Source: Phycisphaerales bacterium (GTDB taxonomy: Bacteria > Planctomycetota > Phycisphaerae > Sedimentisphaerales > Anaerobacaceae). Taken from it: a DNA stretch of 64,000 nucleotides. Below are positions 23,917 to 33,044 of the stretch, in pieces (position 1 is the stretch's first letter; each line of letters begins with the position of its first letter). The notes beneath the pieces are model-generated. The model was not told the DNA's origin, did not search any database, and saw only the letters and a program-made list of their open reading frames with translations. The stretch covers positions 23,819 through 87,818 of the forward strand of contig PLLP01000024.1 in NCBI GenBank assembly GCA_003141315.1. The letters are read 5' to 3'. The position numbers and the translations under genes are program-made.

Positions 23917-24591
23917 TTATTTTACATCTTTTTCAACTCGACAGACTTCAGCGAGGATTTCCTCACGGGTTCCCTGACGAGTGATAACATCCTTAAAGCC
24001 GGTATCCCGCAAGGCAAAAGCTAATCGCGAAAGCAAATACAGATGAGCGCGAACCGTCGGGCTGACCAGCGTGAACAAACAATTGACCGGCTTATTATCC
24101 AGGGCAGCAAAATCTATAGGCTTTTCGAGAAAACACAGAGTCGCCATTGGTCCCGGCACATGGAGAACAATCGGATTACGAACGTGCGGAATGGCGATGC
24201 CATCACCTATGCCAGTCGATGCCATAGCCTCGCGGGCCAGAAGCACCTGCAGAAGGAATTTTTTATCGACCTCCTCAGGCAATCGCATCAATTCGACTAC
24301 CGCGGCAAGTGCGGATTCCTTATTCGTACCGCCAACACGATAATGAATACTGCCGGCCATCAGCGCTTCAGACAGACCCGCCGGCGGCATAGACTGGCTT
24401 TCAAACTCCTGCAGGATATCAATAGAGAAGTTAACCTTGTGGCTGGTAGCCCATTCGAGAAGTTCGGCACGATTGAACCTGTAATGGTTATTCAGCCTGT
24501 AAGCGGGCAGATTTCCGCTTTGAACCCATCGATAAACCGTTTTTTCGTTGACGTTCAATAACTTTGCTACGTCTCTAACACTTAGCTGCAT
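23917..24591 (-). CDS. HTH-EIIA fusion, probable regulator of the Ehr operon
   Basis: A 224-residue protein. Residues 1-55 are an excisionase/MerR-like HTH (LSVRDVAKLLNVNEKTVYRWVQSGNLPAYRL). Residues about 75-220 are a PTS EIIA (fructose/nitrogen type) domain; the phospho-acceptor His lies in TGIGDGIAIPHVRNP. Proteins of this kind sense PTS phosphorylation and in some planctomycetes and deltaproteobacteria precede hydrogenase-4-like genes. It is the first gene of the minus-strand operon, so it probably controls it. No EI or HPr gene is in the window. Because the region looks like an integrated island, the HTH might also be thought an excisionase, but the EIIA domain argues against that. Confidence 0.88.
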   Translation of the reverse strand: MQLSVRDVAKLLNVNEKTVYRWVQSGNLPAYRLNNHYRFNRAELLEWATSHKVNFSIDILQEFESQSMPPAGLSEALMAGSIHYRVGGTNKESALAAVVELMRLPEEVDKKFLLQVLLAREAMASTGIGDGIAIPHVRNPIVLHVPGPMATLCFLEKPIDFAALDNKPVNCLFTLVSPTVRAHLYLLSRLAFALRDTGFKDVITRQGTREEILAEVCRVEKDVK

Positions 24592-24970
24592 TTTTTTCTC
24601 TTAATGGACAAACCGATACTTTCTTAGACAAAAGCCGACATATTAATAATCATGTCCTTAATAGTCAATATAATAATTTCATCTTGTCGTAAAGCACGCT
24701 GCTGTTGAGATTCGGTCATCTTTAGAGGGCGTTATTGCAGTGAATGCGGCAACAGGGTATAATGCCTCCAAAAGCGTAGGATAAGTGCAGCGACATATTA
24801 CGAAAACCTTAGTTTGAATGTGTTTTTGACAGGCGGTCTTGAAAAATTACACTTTTGACTACACTTTTGCGGCTGCATTTAAAGGGATTTAACCGGTTTT
24901 ATTGAGTTTTTGACTTTACGTAAGTTTAGTTTTTGCAGTAAGTTATAAAAAGTAGCGTTTTTCCGAAAAG

Positions 24971-25018
24971 GCTTTGGGAGCAGGAGGCCGCTGGTTCAAG
25001 TCCAGTCACCCCGATTTT
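24971..25018 (+). repeat. 48-bp direct repeat, copy 2: truncated tRNA-Pro (att-like)
   Basis: Exact copy of 16402-16449: the anticodon loop, variable and T arms and acceptor 3' strand of tRNA-Pro, without the 5' half. Identity ends right after the fourth T behind the tRNA. It lies in the same orientation as the intact gene, 8.57 kb downstream, and marks the probable distal junction of the island. Confidence 0.9.
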
Positions 25019-25167
25019 TCCGCCAGTCCGTCTTCGGCGAGGCAAGCCCGCAGCGACATTAATCCCGCCTAATTCGAGGGTTATTTTTCATTTGTACCTC
25101 CCAAACATTTTAAACGGCTATGTGCCGGGAAACCTGCTGCCGTAAAGACAATTGCCGGAAAAAAATA

Positions 25168-25199
25168 CCCCCGCTTACAATGGTTATTGTAAACGGGGG
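25168..25199 (-). terminator. Bidirectional-looking terminator after the adhesin gene
   Basis: CCCCCGCTTACAAT and ATTGTAAACGGGGG form a near-perfect 14-bp stem around GGTT. On the minus strand it is followed by TATTTTTT, so it ends transcription of the adhesin gene at 25279-27459. Confidence 0.85.
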
Positions 25200-25278
25200 T
25201 TTGTTTCACAAACTAATTTGTTTATTCAGATATATAAGCCTGTTGCTTATTGAACTCTGAATTTCTTATCATTCTGTC

Positions 25279-27459
25279 CTAAAAGCTCCAGCCTAAGCCA
25301 GCGCTTATCGTAGCAGAAGAATCGCAGTATCCGATGCCTGCGCTAAGGGTAATATCTCTCTGTTCGCCGACAAGAGCCTTGGCGCCAAAGGCCACGGCAT
25401 TCTGGTTAGAAAAATTTCCGTATCCCATTCCGACAGAAACATTCTTTCCCGCAACCGGAGCCGGGATAGCCGACAGCGCTGCTACAGAGGCTATACCTGC
25501 ATAGGACTTGTCGATTCTGCCGTCAAGTCTTGAAATTTCTCTCTTGAATTGCCTCACATTAACCGCATCATAATCATTGACACCCTCAGCAACGCCCATA
25601 ACCCTTGCCGGTCCGCTCGTAGCTGTATCAGCGAATGTCGCCCCGTTATCATCCAGAGTTAAGGTCGTCGAGTTTGTTCCGCCGGAAATAACTGTGCTTG
25701 TCTGGCTGATTTCAATACCGTGTGATTCTCCTGTGTCCGTGTTCACAAGCAGTGAAACCGAGGTGCTATCCATCGCAAAACGGGAACGTGCGTTGGTGTT
25801 GGAGTTATCATTATCCGCAACCATCACGATGCTGTTGGATGCTTCGCTTTCTGTATTGCCTGTAATGGTAATCCCTGTATATCCGCCGCTGAGATGGATG
25901 TTCGAATTGGTCACGGAAACAACGTGACTGCCATCTTCGCTGCTTATTGTGGTTTCGCCTGTAATCGTATTGGTTGCACCGGTCATCACATTGGTTGAAG
26001 TGCTGTTGCCTATGGTATTTACCGAATTCTCCGTGGTAACACCTATGTTATTGTTTGCGGCTTCGATGTTGTTTGTGCCGGTGGTGGCGTTGGCCGTAAT
26101 ATTATTCGTTCCATTTGCGCCGGTGGCTTCGATGGTATTTGACTGGTCGTTCGCATCGGCAGACATAACATTACTGCCCGCTGTTGCGGTTATTAAGTTA
26201 TTGCCTGTAGTCGCTGTGATTGTGTTGCCCGTGCCGCCTGTCAACTGGTTTTGCCCGCCGGCGTCCAGAATATTGTCGGTGCCGGCAGTGAGGGCGTTCG
26301 TTGTGTCGGCCACAATCGAGTTTGTGCCGCCTTCGGCATTCGCCAACAGCTCATTTAACACGTTGTTGTCTCCGCCAATAGCTACGGATGTTGTCCCGTC
26401 AATATTCGCGGCGGTAATCACGTTAATTTCAGGGCTATCTGCCGTGCCGACAGAAAGGGTCGCAAGGTCATCCTCCAGTGTCAGGGTTGAAGAATTGGTG
26501 CCGCCGCTAAGCGTTGTCGTGTGGCTCGTCTGGTCAACAGTCAAACCCTCGCTATCAGCGGTCAGCGCTGAAACCTGAGTAGCTGTGGTAGCAACCGTAG
26601 CGCCACCCGTCACACCCATAGAACTGCTTGTTGTGCCGGTAATCGTGTTAGTGGCGCCGGTAAGGGTATTTGCTGAACCTGCAGTGCCGATGGTATTGGT
26701 TGCTCCGTTGGCTGTGAGGTTTCCGCCGACACTGGTGTTACCGTTTGTCGCAACTGTGAAATTACCGCTGTTAACATTTATGCCGCCATTCAATGACGAC
26801 AGCCCAGTGACGCCTAACGTGTTGCTTAATGTTGTTGCACCTGTAACACCGAGTGTGCTGCTCAATGTTGTTGCGCCGGTAACGCCAAGGGTGCTGCTTA
26901 ATGTTGTTGCACCTGTAACGCCGAGGGTGCTGCTTAATGTCGCTGCACCGCTTACGCCAAGTGTGCTGCCGAGAGTCGCCGCACCGGTAGTAGCCAGGGT
27001 ACTTACTCCTGATACTGCGCCTGCGTTTGTAATACCGCTGCTGCTGTTATTAATGCCGCTTAAAGTGGAAGAGCCGCTTACGCTTAAATCGCCGCTGGCG
27101 GTGGTAGTCGAGCTGCCTACAGTTAAACTATTTGTGACCGTTGAAGTCCCACTGCCGCCGCCATTGGTTGTCGCGCTGATTACGGTGGACTGGCCATTGG
27201 AAACAATTGTGTTGATAGAACTTGCTGAACCGTTCAAATCAGTCACAATAAAATTGCCGTAACCAAAGTTGTCATAATCCACAAAAACCGTGACATCATC
27301 ATCAGCGCCAATCTCACCGCTGGCGTTTCGCACTCCATCGCCAGCCGAATCGAAACCGCTGATATACGAATTAGCGGCCATTACGTATTGAGGCTGCGCC
27401 ATTACCATAACGAGAATCAGTATGGCCAGCTGTTTCAAAAATGTCTTCCGCCATTTCAT
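25279..27459 (-). CDS. Trimeric autotransporter adhesin (YadA-like anchor)
   Basis: A 726-residue surface protein. Residues 1-28 are a signal peptide (ends QYVMA). The passenger is rich in Asn, Thr, Ser and Gly. Around residues 155-220 a 12-residue unit (STLGVTGATTLS) is repeated about six times almost exactly at DNA level too; later parts hold NTI/NNI repeats as in beta-prism or stalk regions. The C-terminus contains the YadA-type neck and anchor: NDYDAVNVRQFKREISRLDG, then AVAFGAKALVGEQRDITLSAGIGY in parts and the final SAGLGWSF with terminal Phe. Three copies should form one 12-strand barrel in the outer membrane. Its ligand is unknown. The following entry (27484-28113) lies 24 bp upstream on the same strand. 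Confidence 0.9.
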   Translation of the reverse strand: MKWRKTFLKQLAILILVMVMAQPQYVMAANSYISGFDSAGDGVRNASGEIGADDDVTVFVDYDNFGYGNFIVTDLNGSASSINTIVSNGQSTVISATTNGGGSGTSTVTNSLTVGSSTTTASGDLSVSGSSTLSGINNSSSGITNAGAVSGVSTLATTGAATLGSTLGVSGAATLSSTLGVTGATTLSSTLGVTGATTLSSTLGVTGATTLSNTLGVTGLSSLNGGINVNSGNFTVATNGNTSVGGNLTANGATNTIGTAGSANTLTGATNTITGTTSSSMGVTGGATVATTATQVSALTADSEGLTVDQTSHTTTLSGGTNSSTLTLEDDLATLSVGTADSPEINVITAANIDGTTSVAIGGDNNVLNELLANAEGGTNSIVADTTNALTAGTDNILDAGGQNQLTGGTGNTITATTGNNLITATAGSNVMSADANDQSNTIEATGANGTNNITANATTGTNNIEAANNNIGVTTENSVNTIGNSTSTNVMTGATNTITGETTISSEDGSHVVSVTNSNIHLSGGYTGITITGNTESEASNSIVMVADNDNSNTNARSRFAMDSTSVSLLVNTDTGESHGIEISQTSTVISGGTNSTTLTLDDNGATFADTATSGPARVMGVAEGVNDYDAVNVRQFKREISRLDGRIDKSYAGIASVAALSAIPAPVAGKNVSVGMGYGNFSNQNAVAFGAKALVGEQRDITLSAGIGYCDSSATISAGLGWSF

Positions 27460-27483
27460 AACATATCCCTTTCCTTTTAAATG

Positions 27484-28113
27484 TTATTGAACCACTTCCT
27501 TTTTTATCACCACTGTCCCGCTTCCTGCGGGCATGAGAAATACCTTCACATTACCGCCGTCAAGCAAAACGATATTCTTTTTAAGCACAGTTATGCGCTT
27601 GAGGTCCTTAAAGACTGTTTTCTCCAGTTCCTCACATTTTACGTTCACGTATTCAACCGTATCATACACGGCATCGAGGTTCGGCAGGAAACTTGCAGTG
27701 GCATAGAGCGTAGAATTATCCGGCCTTAAAATTTCAAACGAAGCCGAAAAAACGTGCTGGTCAGGCTCACTTTTCGGGGGAAAAATATATACCCCGCTTT
27801 TATTATTCGCCGTAAGAAAAGTCGCAACCTGGTTAATCCGGCTTACACAGGAAAGAACTCCGAGTTTTACAGCCGCCTGCGTGACTGCGTTAACCGACGG
27901 GTTAGCCGGCATCTGTGCCGGAGCCGGATTACCAACGGGGGCGCTGCGCCGGTTGGGTTCCTGCGGCTGTGATGATGTCGCAGAAAGGTTTATTACCCCT
28001 GAAGTCCCGGGCGAAAGAAAAAGGATGGTGCAAACGATGATAAAGGTTAAGACGCCGAAAATGATAAATCTGAATTTTCGTAAGCTGTGGATACCGTCCG
28101 TTGCTTTGTCCAT
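27484..28113 (-). CDS. Membrane-anchored periplasmic protein paired with the adhesin
   Basis: A 209-residue protein I cannot assign. One membrane helix lies near the N-terminus (residues 15-34, FIIFGVLTFIIVCTILFLSP), then a Pro/Ala-rich linker (QEPNRRSAPVGNPAPAQMP), then a soluble, probably periplasmic domain of about 125 residues with a Cys (LSCVSRIN) and a second Cys in VNVKCEELE. The gene is 24 bases upstream of the adhesin gene and co-directional, so the two are likely one transcript. A role in adhesin folding or anchoring, like that of other periplasmic helpers of trimeric autotransporters, is possible but only suggested by the context. Confidence 0.6.
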   Translation of the reverse strand: MDKATDGIHSLRKFRFIIFGVLTFIIVCTILFLSPGTSGVINLSATSSQPQEPNRRSAPVGNPAPAQMPANPSVNAVTQAAVKLGVLSCVSRINQVATFLTANNKSGVYIFPPKSEPDQHVFSASFEILRPDNSTLYATASFLPNLDAVYDTVEYVNVKCEELEKTVFKDLKRITVLKKNIVLLDGGNVKVFLMPAGSGTVVIKKEVVQ

Positions 28114-28591
28114 TAAACGATTTCCTTCCTTTAATTTTGTTCGAAGCGTTTTACCACAAGAATTAGTCTTGCCGCAGATTTTACTCGCACCCCAATAGTT
28201 CGGTCAAACCAAATTTTCCGAAAAATTGCTGTAAATTCAAAATAATATCGGCCTGACAATTTTACCGACCTTTAATATATATATCCCACAAAACCCGAAT
28301 CGCAAATCTTCTGCCCGTATCATTTTCAAGCCGGTGTTAAAATAGATAAACTCTATCGGCAAAATAGCAAAGATTGCAATTACAGTTATGCTGCAAATGC
28401 CGTCTTTTTATAATGAATATGCGGTAAATTGCACCCGGCAAGTTGGCATCCTGATTTCTATTCTGCTTGTAATATGCCGCAAAATACAATATCTTATCGA
28501 ACACGGTAAAAAACTGAACTGTTAAACAATGGCAAATATATTTAGGTGTTAATGCTATGACCGGCAGTAGTTTCCGTGGAGGATTGTTTGT
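28114..28591. other. Divergent intergenic region between adhesin and hut operons
   Basis: AT-rich, no credible gene; a long antisense frame at 28337-28861 runs across the hutU start and lacks any family feature. It must hold the promoters of both operons. A GGAGGA ribosome-binding site precedes the hutU ATG. Confidence 0.55.
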
Positions 28592-30256
28592 ATGAATCCA
28601 GGAGCAGATATAAAAGCGCCGAGAGGTAATAAAATATCCTGCAAGGGTTGGCATCAGGAAGCTGCTATGCGTATGCTGATGAACAACTTGGATTCTGAAG
28701 TTGCCGAAAAGCCTGAAGAATTGATTGTCTACGGAGGAAGTGGTAAGGCCGCACGCAACTGGGACTGTTTCCACAAAATCGTCAGCACATTGCAGAAACT
28801 GGAAAACGATGAAACCCTTCTCATTCAAAGCGGCAAACCGGTGGGAGTCTTTCGCACACATTTGGAAGCGCCGCGAGTATTGATTGCTAACTCTAACCTT
28901 GTCCCGCGATGGGCTAACGCAAATGAATTCTCCCGGTTAGAGCAGCTGGGATTAATAATGTACGGGCAAATGACGGCAGGTTCGTGGATTTATATCGGCT
29001 CGCAGGGAATCCTTCAGGGCACTTATGAAACTTTTGCTGAGTGTGCCAGGCAGCATTATGGAGGAACGCTTCAGGGGCGGCTATTGGTGACAGGTGGGCT
29101 CGGCGGTATGGGCGGCGCACAGCCTTTGGCCGCCACTATGAACGGCGCTGCATTTCTCGGCATCGATGTCGATGAAAGCCGTATAAAAAAACGAATCCAA
29201 ACGGGTTATTGCGACCAGATTTGCTACAACCTCGATGATGCCCTCGAACTGGTATTGTCTGCCAAACAAAAAAAACAGGCTTTGTCCGTAGGGTTAGTCG
29301 GCAATTGTGCGGAGGTTTTGCCGGAACTGGTTAGAAGAGGAATTGTGCCGGACGTCCTTACTGACCAGACCAGCGCACACGATTTGCGGAATGGCTATAT
29401 CCCCGCGGGCTTGTCTTTGCAGCAGGTCGCAAAAATGAGGAAAGATGACCCCGATGGTTACGAGCAGCGTGTCCTCGATTCTATGGTGACACATGTGACG
29501 GCTATGCTGAAGCTCAAAAGGCTCGGTGCCGTCACATTCGATTACGGAAATAATATTCGCGGCCAGGTATGCGACCGGCGATGTCTGAAAGAGGCCTTCG
29601 AGATACCGGGTTTTGTTCCGGAATATATTCGCCCGCTTTTCTGCAGGGGGTCGGGGCCTTTCCGCTGGGTGGCGCTTTCGGGAAATCCCAACGATATTAG
29701 CGTCACAGACAAAGCCATCATGGAAACGTTCCCGGATAAACCGGATTTGCACAACCTGATAAAAAAGTTTCAGCAAAAAGTGCGGTTCCAGGGACTGCCC
29801 GCCCGCATTTGCTGGCTGGAATATGGTGAACGGGCTGCGATTGGCGAGCGGTTTAACTGGCTCGTGAAAAATGGCAGGGTGGATGCCCCGATAGTGATAG
29901 GAAGAGACCACCTTGATTCCGGGTCGGTAGCATCGCCTAACAGGGAAACAGAGGCAATGAAAGATGGGTCAGATGCTATTGCAGATTGGCCGCTACTGAA
30001 CGCACTGCTGAATACTGCAAGCGGTGCAAGTTGGGTTTCCATTCATAGCGGCGGCGGTGTAGGCATCGGCTATTCCATTCACGCAGGTATGGTGTGCGTA
30101 GCCGACGGGACTGATAACGCTTCCCGGCGTTTGCAGCGGGTGCTGACCAATGACCCCGGCACAGGCGTAATGCGGCACGCCGACGCGGGCTATGAGCTGG
30201 CTGTTGAAACAGCAAAGAGGCATAAAATTCATCTGCCAATGATAACGGAGGAATAG
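28592..30256 (+). CDS. hutU: Urocanate hydratase
   Basis: Second enzyme of histidine degradation: hydrates urocanate to 4-imidazolone-5-propanoate using tightly bound NAD+ as electrophile. At 554 residues it has the usual family length. Signatures include [17 protein letters not shown] near residue 45, the NAD-binding [16 protein letters not shown], the [16 protein letters not shown] stretch, and [18 protein letters not shown] with the active-site Cys. GGAGGA lies before the ATG. It is the first gene of hutU-hutH-hutI-ftcD, which converts histidine to glutamate and a one-carbon unit on tetrahydrofolate. No hut regulator is nearby. Confidence 0.98.
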   Translation: MNPGADIKAPRGNKISCKGWHQEAAMRMLMNNLDSEVAEKPEELIVYGGSGKAARNWDCFHKIVSTLQKLENDETLLIQSGKPVGVFRTHLEAPRVLIANSNLVPRWANANEFSRLEQLGLIMYGQMTAGSWIYIGSQGILQGTYETFAECARQHYGGTLQGRLLVTGGLGGMGGAQPLAATMNGAAFLGIDVDESRIKKRIQTGYCDQICYNLDDALELVLSAKQKKQALSVGLVGNCAEVLPELVRRGIVPDVLTDQTSAHDLRNGYIPAGLSLQQVAKMRKDDPDGYEQRVLDSMVTHVTAMLKLKRLGAVTFDYGNNIRGQVCDRRCLKEAFEIPGFVPEYIRPLFCRGSGPFRWVALSGNPNDISVTDKAIMETFPDKPDLHNLIKKFQQKVRFQGLPARICWLEYGERAAIGERFNWLVKNGRVDAPIVIGRDHLDSGSVASPNRETEAMKDGSDAIADWPLLNALLNTASGASWVSIHSGGGVGIGYSIHAGMVCVADGTDNASRRLQRVLTNDPGTGVMRHADAGYELAVETAKRHKIHLPMITEE

Positions 30257-30261
30257 TAGAA

Positions 30262-31773
30262 ATGAAACCGGTCACACAGGTTAGAATCAGGAATTTAAAC
30301 GATGATATTGCGGCAAGTATTGCCAGGCTCAAGGTCGACCGAAGCAGGATTCGTGCATCGAGAGCCATCGTGGACAAAGCCCTCAAAGACGGGAAAACTT
30401 ACTACTCCATCAATACCGGTTTTGGGATTTTGGCCAATAAGCGGATAAGCGACAATGAGCTTAAGAAGCTGCAGTATAATCTGTTGATTTCTCACGCCGT
30501 CGGGGTAGGGGAGCTTATTCCCAAAGATATTTCGCGATTGATGCTGGCTCTGAAAATTCATTCATTGGGGCTTGGATATTCCGGCGTTTCGGAAAAGGTT
30601 TTCGAGCGGCTGTTATTTCTGCTTGAAAATGACAGGATACCCGCTGTGCCGAAGAAAGGCAGTGTAGGCGCATCGGGAGACCTTGCTCCGCTGGCTCACA
30701 TGTCTTTGCCTGTCATCGGGCAGGGGTTTTTCTGGGATAAAGATGGTAAGAAAACCATTCCCGCTCGTAAAGCGCTTAAAGAAGACGGGCTAAAGCCCAT
30801 CGAACTGGAACCCAAGGACGGCCTTGCCTTAATAAACGGCACTCAGATGATGGCGGCGTATGGAAGTTACGTGCTTAGTAAGTGCGTAAATCTTCTGAAG
30901 GCGGCTGATATTATTTCCATAATTTCTCTGGAGGCTTTTCGCGGTAGTATAAAACCATTCGACCCGAGGATACACCAGGCTCGTCCTCACAAAGGACAGA
31001 TTGACGTTGCGGGCAATGTTACAAAACTGCTTGCCAACAGTGAAATCCTGGAGTCGCACAGATACTGCAATCGTGTTCAGGACCCTTACAGTTTGCGATG
31101 TATTCCCCAGGTTCACGGAGCGAGCAGGGACAGCATCGACCATTGTATCTCGGTTGTGGATACAGAGAACAATTCCGCTACCGATAATCCCCTTACGTTT
31201 GAGAATGGCGATATAATCAGCGGGGGTAATTTTCATGGTCAGCCGCTGGCGCTGGTACTCGATTTTGCGGCGATTGCGATGGCGGAGATGGCAAATATCT
31301 CTGAGCGGCGAACATATTTATTGCTGAAGGGCGGCGACGGACTTCCGCAGCTGCTGATGAGTGAAACAGGTATTAATTCCGGATTTATGATTCCGCAATA
31401 TACCGCCGCGGCGCTGGTAGCAGAGAACAAGGTGCTTGCGCACCCCGCATCGGTGGATTCGATTCCCACCTGTGTCGGGCAGGAAGACCACGTGAGTATG
31501 GGCAGCATCTCCGCACACAAACTCCTGGAAGTATTCCGGAACGTGGAGTTGGTATTGGCTATTGAGCTGATAACATCCGCCCAGGCGCTGGATTTCAGAG
31601 ACCCGCTGAAACCGGGCGATGGTGTTGTCGCTTCACATAAACTTATCAGAGAACACATTCCCCACCTTTACGAGGACAGCTATTTCGCAAATCTTATTGC
31701 TTCTGCGCTCGATTTGATTCAGTCCGGCAAACTTGTTGCTGCCGTCGAAGCCAAATGCGGTGAATTAAAATGA
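30262..31773 (+). CDS. hutH: Histidine ammonia-lyase
   Basis: First enzyme of histidine degradation: removes ammonia from L-histidine to give urocanate. The 503 residues contain the MIO cofactor triad Ala-Ser-Gly in GSVGASGDLAPLAHM (about residues 133-147), the catalytic Tyr region YYSINTGFGILANKRI, and NGTQMMAAYGSYVLSKC. It begins five bases after hutU with GGAGGAATAG as ribosome-binding site and overlaps hutI by the last four bases. The length and motifs are those of a normal HutH; tyrosine or phenylalanine lyase activity is unlikely given the neighbours. Confidence 0.97.
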   Translation: MKPVTQVRIRNLNDDIAASIARLKVDRSRIRASRAIVDKALKDGKTYYSINTGFGILANKRISDNELKKLQYNLLISHAVGVGELIPKDISRLMLALKIHSLGLGYSGVSEKVFERLLFLLENDRIPAVPKKGSVGASGDLAPLAHMSLPVIGQGFFWDKDGKKTIPARKALKEDGLKPIELEPKDGLALINGTQMMAAYGSYVLSKCVNLLKAADIISIISLEAFRGSIKPFDPRIHQARPHKGQIDVAGNVTKLLANSEILESHRYCNRVQDPYSLRCIPQVHGASRDSIDHCISVVDTENNSATDNPLTFENGDIISGGNFHGQPLALVLDFAAIAMAEMANISERRTYLLLKGGDGLPQLLMSETGINSGFMIPQYTAAALVAENKVLAHPASVDSIPTCVGQEDHVSMGSISAHKLLEVFRNVELVLAIELITSAQALDFRDPLKPGDGVVASHKLIREHIPHLYEDSYFANLIASALDLIQSGKLVAAVEAKCGELK

Positions 31774-32999
31774 TGAAAGTTATCAAAAATATTGGCTGCC
31801 TTGCACAGTGCAAACCGGATGGTACACAGGCGGACATTCATCTTTTGCATAAGGCCGCTATTGTATGGCAGGATGATAAGATTTACTGGGTTGGCCCGCA
31901 GTCGCAGATACCTGAAGGGCTTGCGTTCGATGAGGAGCTGGATGCGGATAATAAATTAGTTCTGCCCGGATTGATAGATTGCCATACGCATCTTGCGTTT
32001 GGCGGCTGGCGGCAGGATGAGTTTGAAGAAAGGCTTAGAGGTAAATCATACCTGGAAATTGCGGAGAGAGGCGGAGGAATTCAGGCGACAGTGCAGGCAA
32101 CCCGCAACGCCTCTAAGGCTGAATTATCGAATAAGTGCCGTGGTTTTCTGGAACAGATGGGCCGGCTGGGCGTGACGACCGTCGAGTGCAAAAGCGGTTA
32201 CGGACTTTCCACGGAACAGGAATTGAAACTGCTTGAGATATACCGCGAACTGGGACAAACGCAGCCTTTAACAATTGTTCCAACTTTTCTCGGCGCTCAT
32301 ATCGTTCCACAGGAATACAAAAAAAACAGAAGGCTGTATATCGACCTGCTGATTAATGAAATGCTGCCTGCTGTTTGCGAACGCAATCTGGCTCGCTTTT
32401 GTGATATTTTTATTGAGGATACCGCGTTTTCTACCGAAGAGGCACGGGAGATTTTGAATGTTGCTGTCAAATTGGGTCTGAAAATAAAAGTGCATGCCGA
32501 CCAATTCGGAGACAATAGCGGTTCTCTGCTTGCCGCGGATTTGCATGCCGTTTCCGCTGACCATTTGGAATTTATTTCTGACGGTGGTATTTCCTGTCTG
32601 GCGCAAAATTCCGTTGTTGGTGTTATTCTGCCTATAGCGAGTCTTTACACACGGCAAAAGGCGGTCGATGCCCGTAGATTGATTGACAAAAAATTGAAGC
32701 TGGCTGTAGCGACCGATTTTAACCCCGGTTCAGCGCCGAGTTTCGACCTGTATTTGGCCTTGATGCTGGCCTGCAACCTCTGCGGATTGACGCCTGCTGA
32801 AGCGGTAAAAGGGGCAACAATTTATGCAGCCGAGGCGTTGGATTTGTCTGACAGGTTAGGTTCACTGGAACCGGGCAAGCTCGCCGATTTTATTATTATT
32901 GATTCTGCTGATGTCAATCATTGGCTTTATCATTTCAGGCCTGACACCTGCCTGCTGGCCGTAAAAAATGGAAAGATAATTTATCAGCGGCAGGAATAG
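31770..32999 (+). CDS. hutI: Imidazolonepropionase
   Basis: Third enzyme of the pathway: hydrolyses 4-imidazolone-5-propanoate to N-formimino-glutamate. A 409-residue member of the amidohydrolase superfamily. Metal ligands are seen in DCHTHLAFGGWRQDEF; further conserved stretches are KSGYGLSTEQELKLLEIYR, KVHADQFGD, HAVSADHLEFIS and ATDFNPGSAPS. The start overlaps the hutH stop (ATGATGA at 31770). The C-terminal GSLEPGKLADFIIID is common to amidohydrolases. The family and the context agree fully. Confidence 0.97.
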   Translation: MMKVIKNIGCLAQCKPDGTQADIHLLHKAAIVWQDDKIYWVGPQSQIPEGLAFDEELDADNKLVLPGLIDCHTHLAFGGWRQDEFEERLRGKSYLEIAERGGGIQATVQATRNASKAELSNKCRGFLEQMGRLGVTTVECKSGYGLSTEQELKLLEIYRELGQTQPLTIVPTFLGAHIVPQEYKKNRRLYIDLLINEMLPAVCERNLARFCDIFIEDTAFSTEEAREILNVAVKLGLKIKVHADQFGDNSGSLLAADLHAVSADHLEFISDGGISCLAQNSVVGVILPIASLYTRQKAVDARRLIDKKLKLAVATDFNPGSAPSFDLYLALMLACNLCGLTPAEAVKGATIYAAEALDLSDRLGSLEPGKLADFIIIDSADVNHWLYHFRPDTCLLAVKNGKIIYQRQE

Positions 33000-33044
33000 C
33001 AGCTTTTTATTTCGCAGTTAACACGGATTAAGGAAGGAATATAT

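Larger units (their letters stand above)
24592..25278. other. Gap with island border and a terminator
   Basis: No gene recognised. It contains the promoter region of the Ehr operon (AT-rich, 24592-24690), the 48-bp partial tRNA copy at 24971-25018, and the terminator of the adhesin gene. I searched by eye for a tyrosine-recombinase gene or remnant between 24600 and 24970 and saw none. Confidence 0.6.

Noticed and set aside
24600..24970. Integrase remnant next to the second tRNA copy
   Set aside because: Looked for tyrosine-recombinase catalytic motifs in all frames by eye and found none; only AT-rich non-coding sequence.
25577..27262. Long + strand frames opposite the adhesin gene
   Set aside because: Val/Pro-rich complements of a Thr/Asn/Gly-rich gene; no ribosome-binding sites and no family features.
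28337..28861. Minus-strand frame of 174 residues upstream of and across hutU
   Set aside because: Overlaps the hutU start and its sequence looks random; the gap better serves as promoter region.
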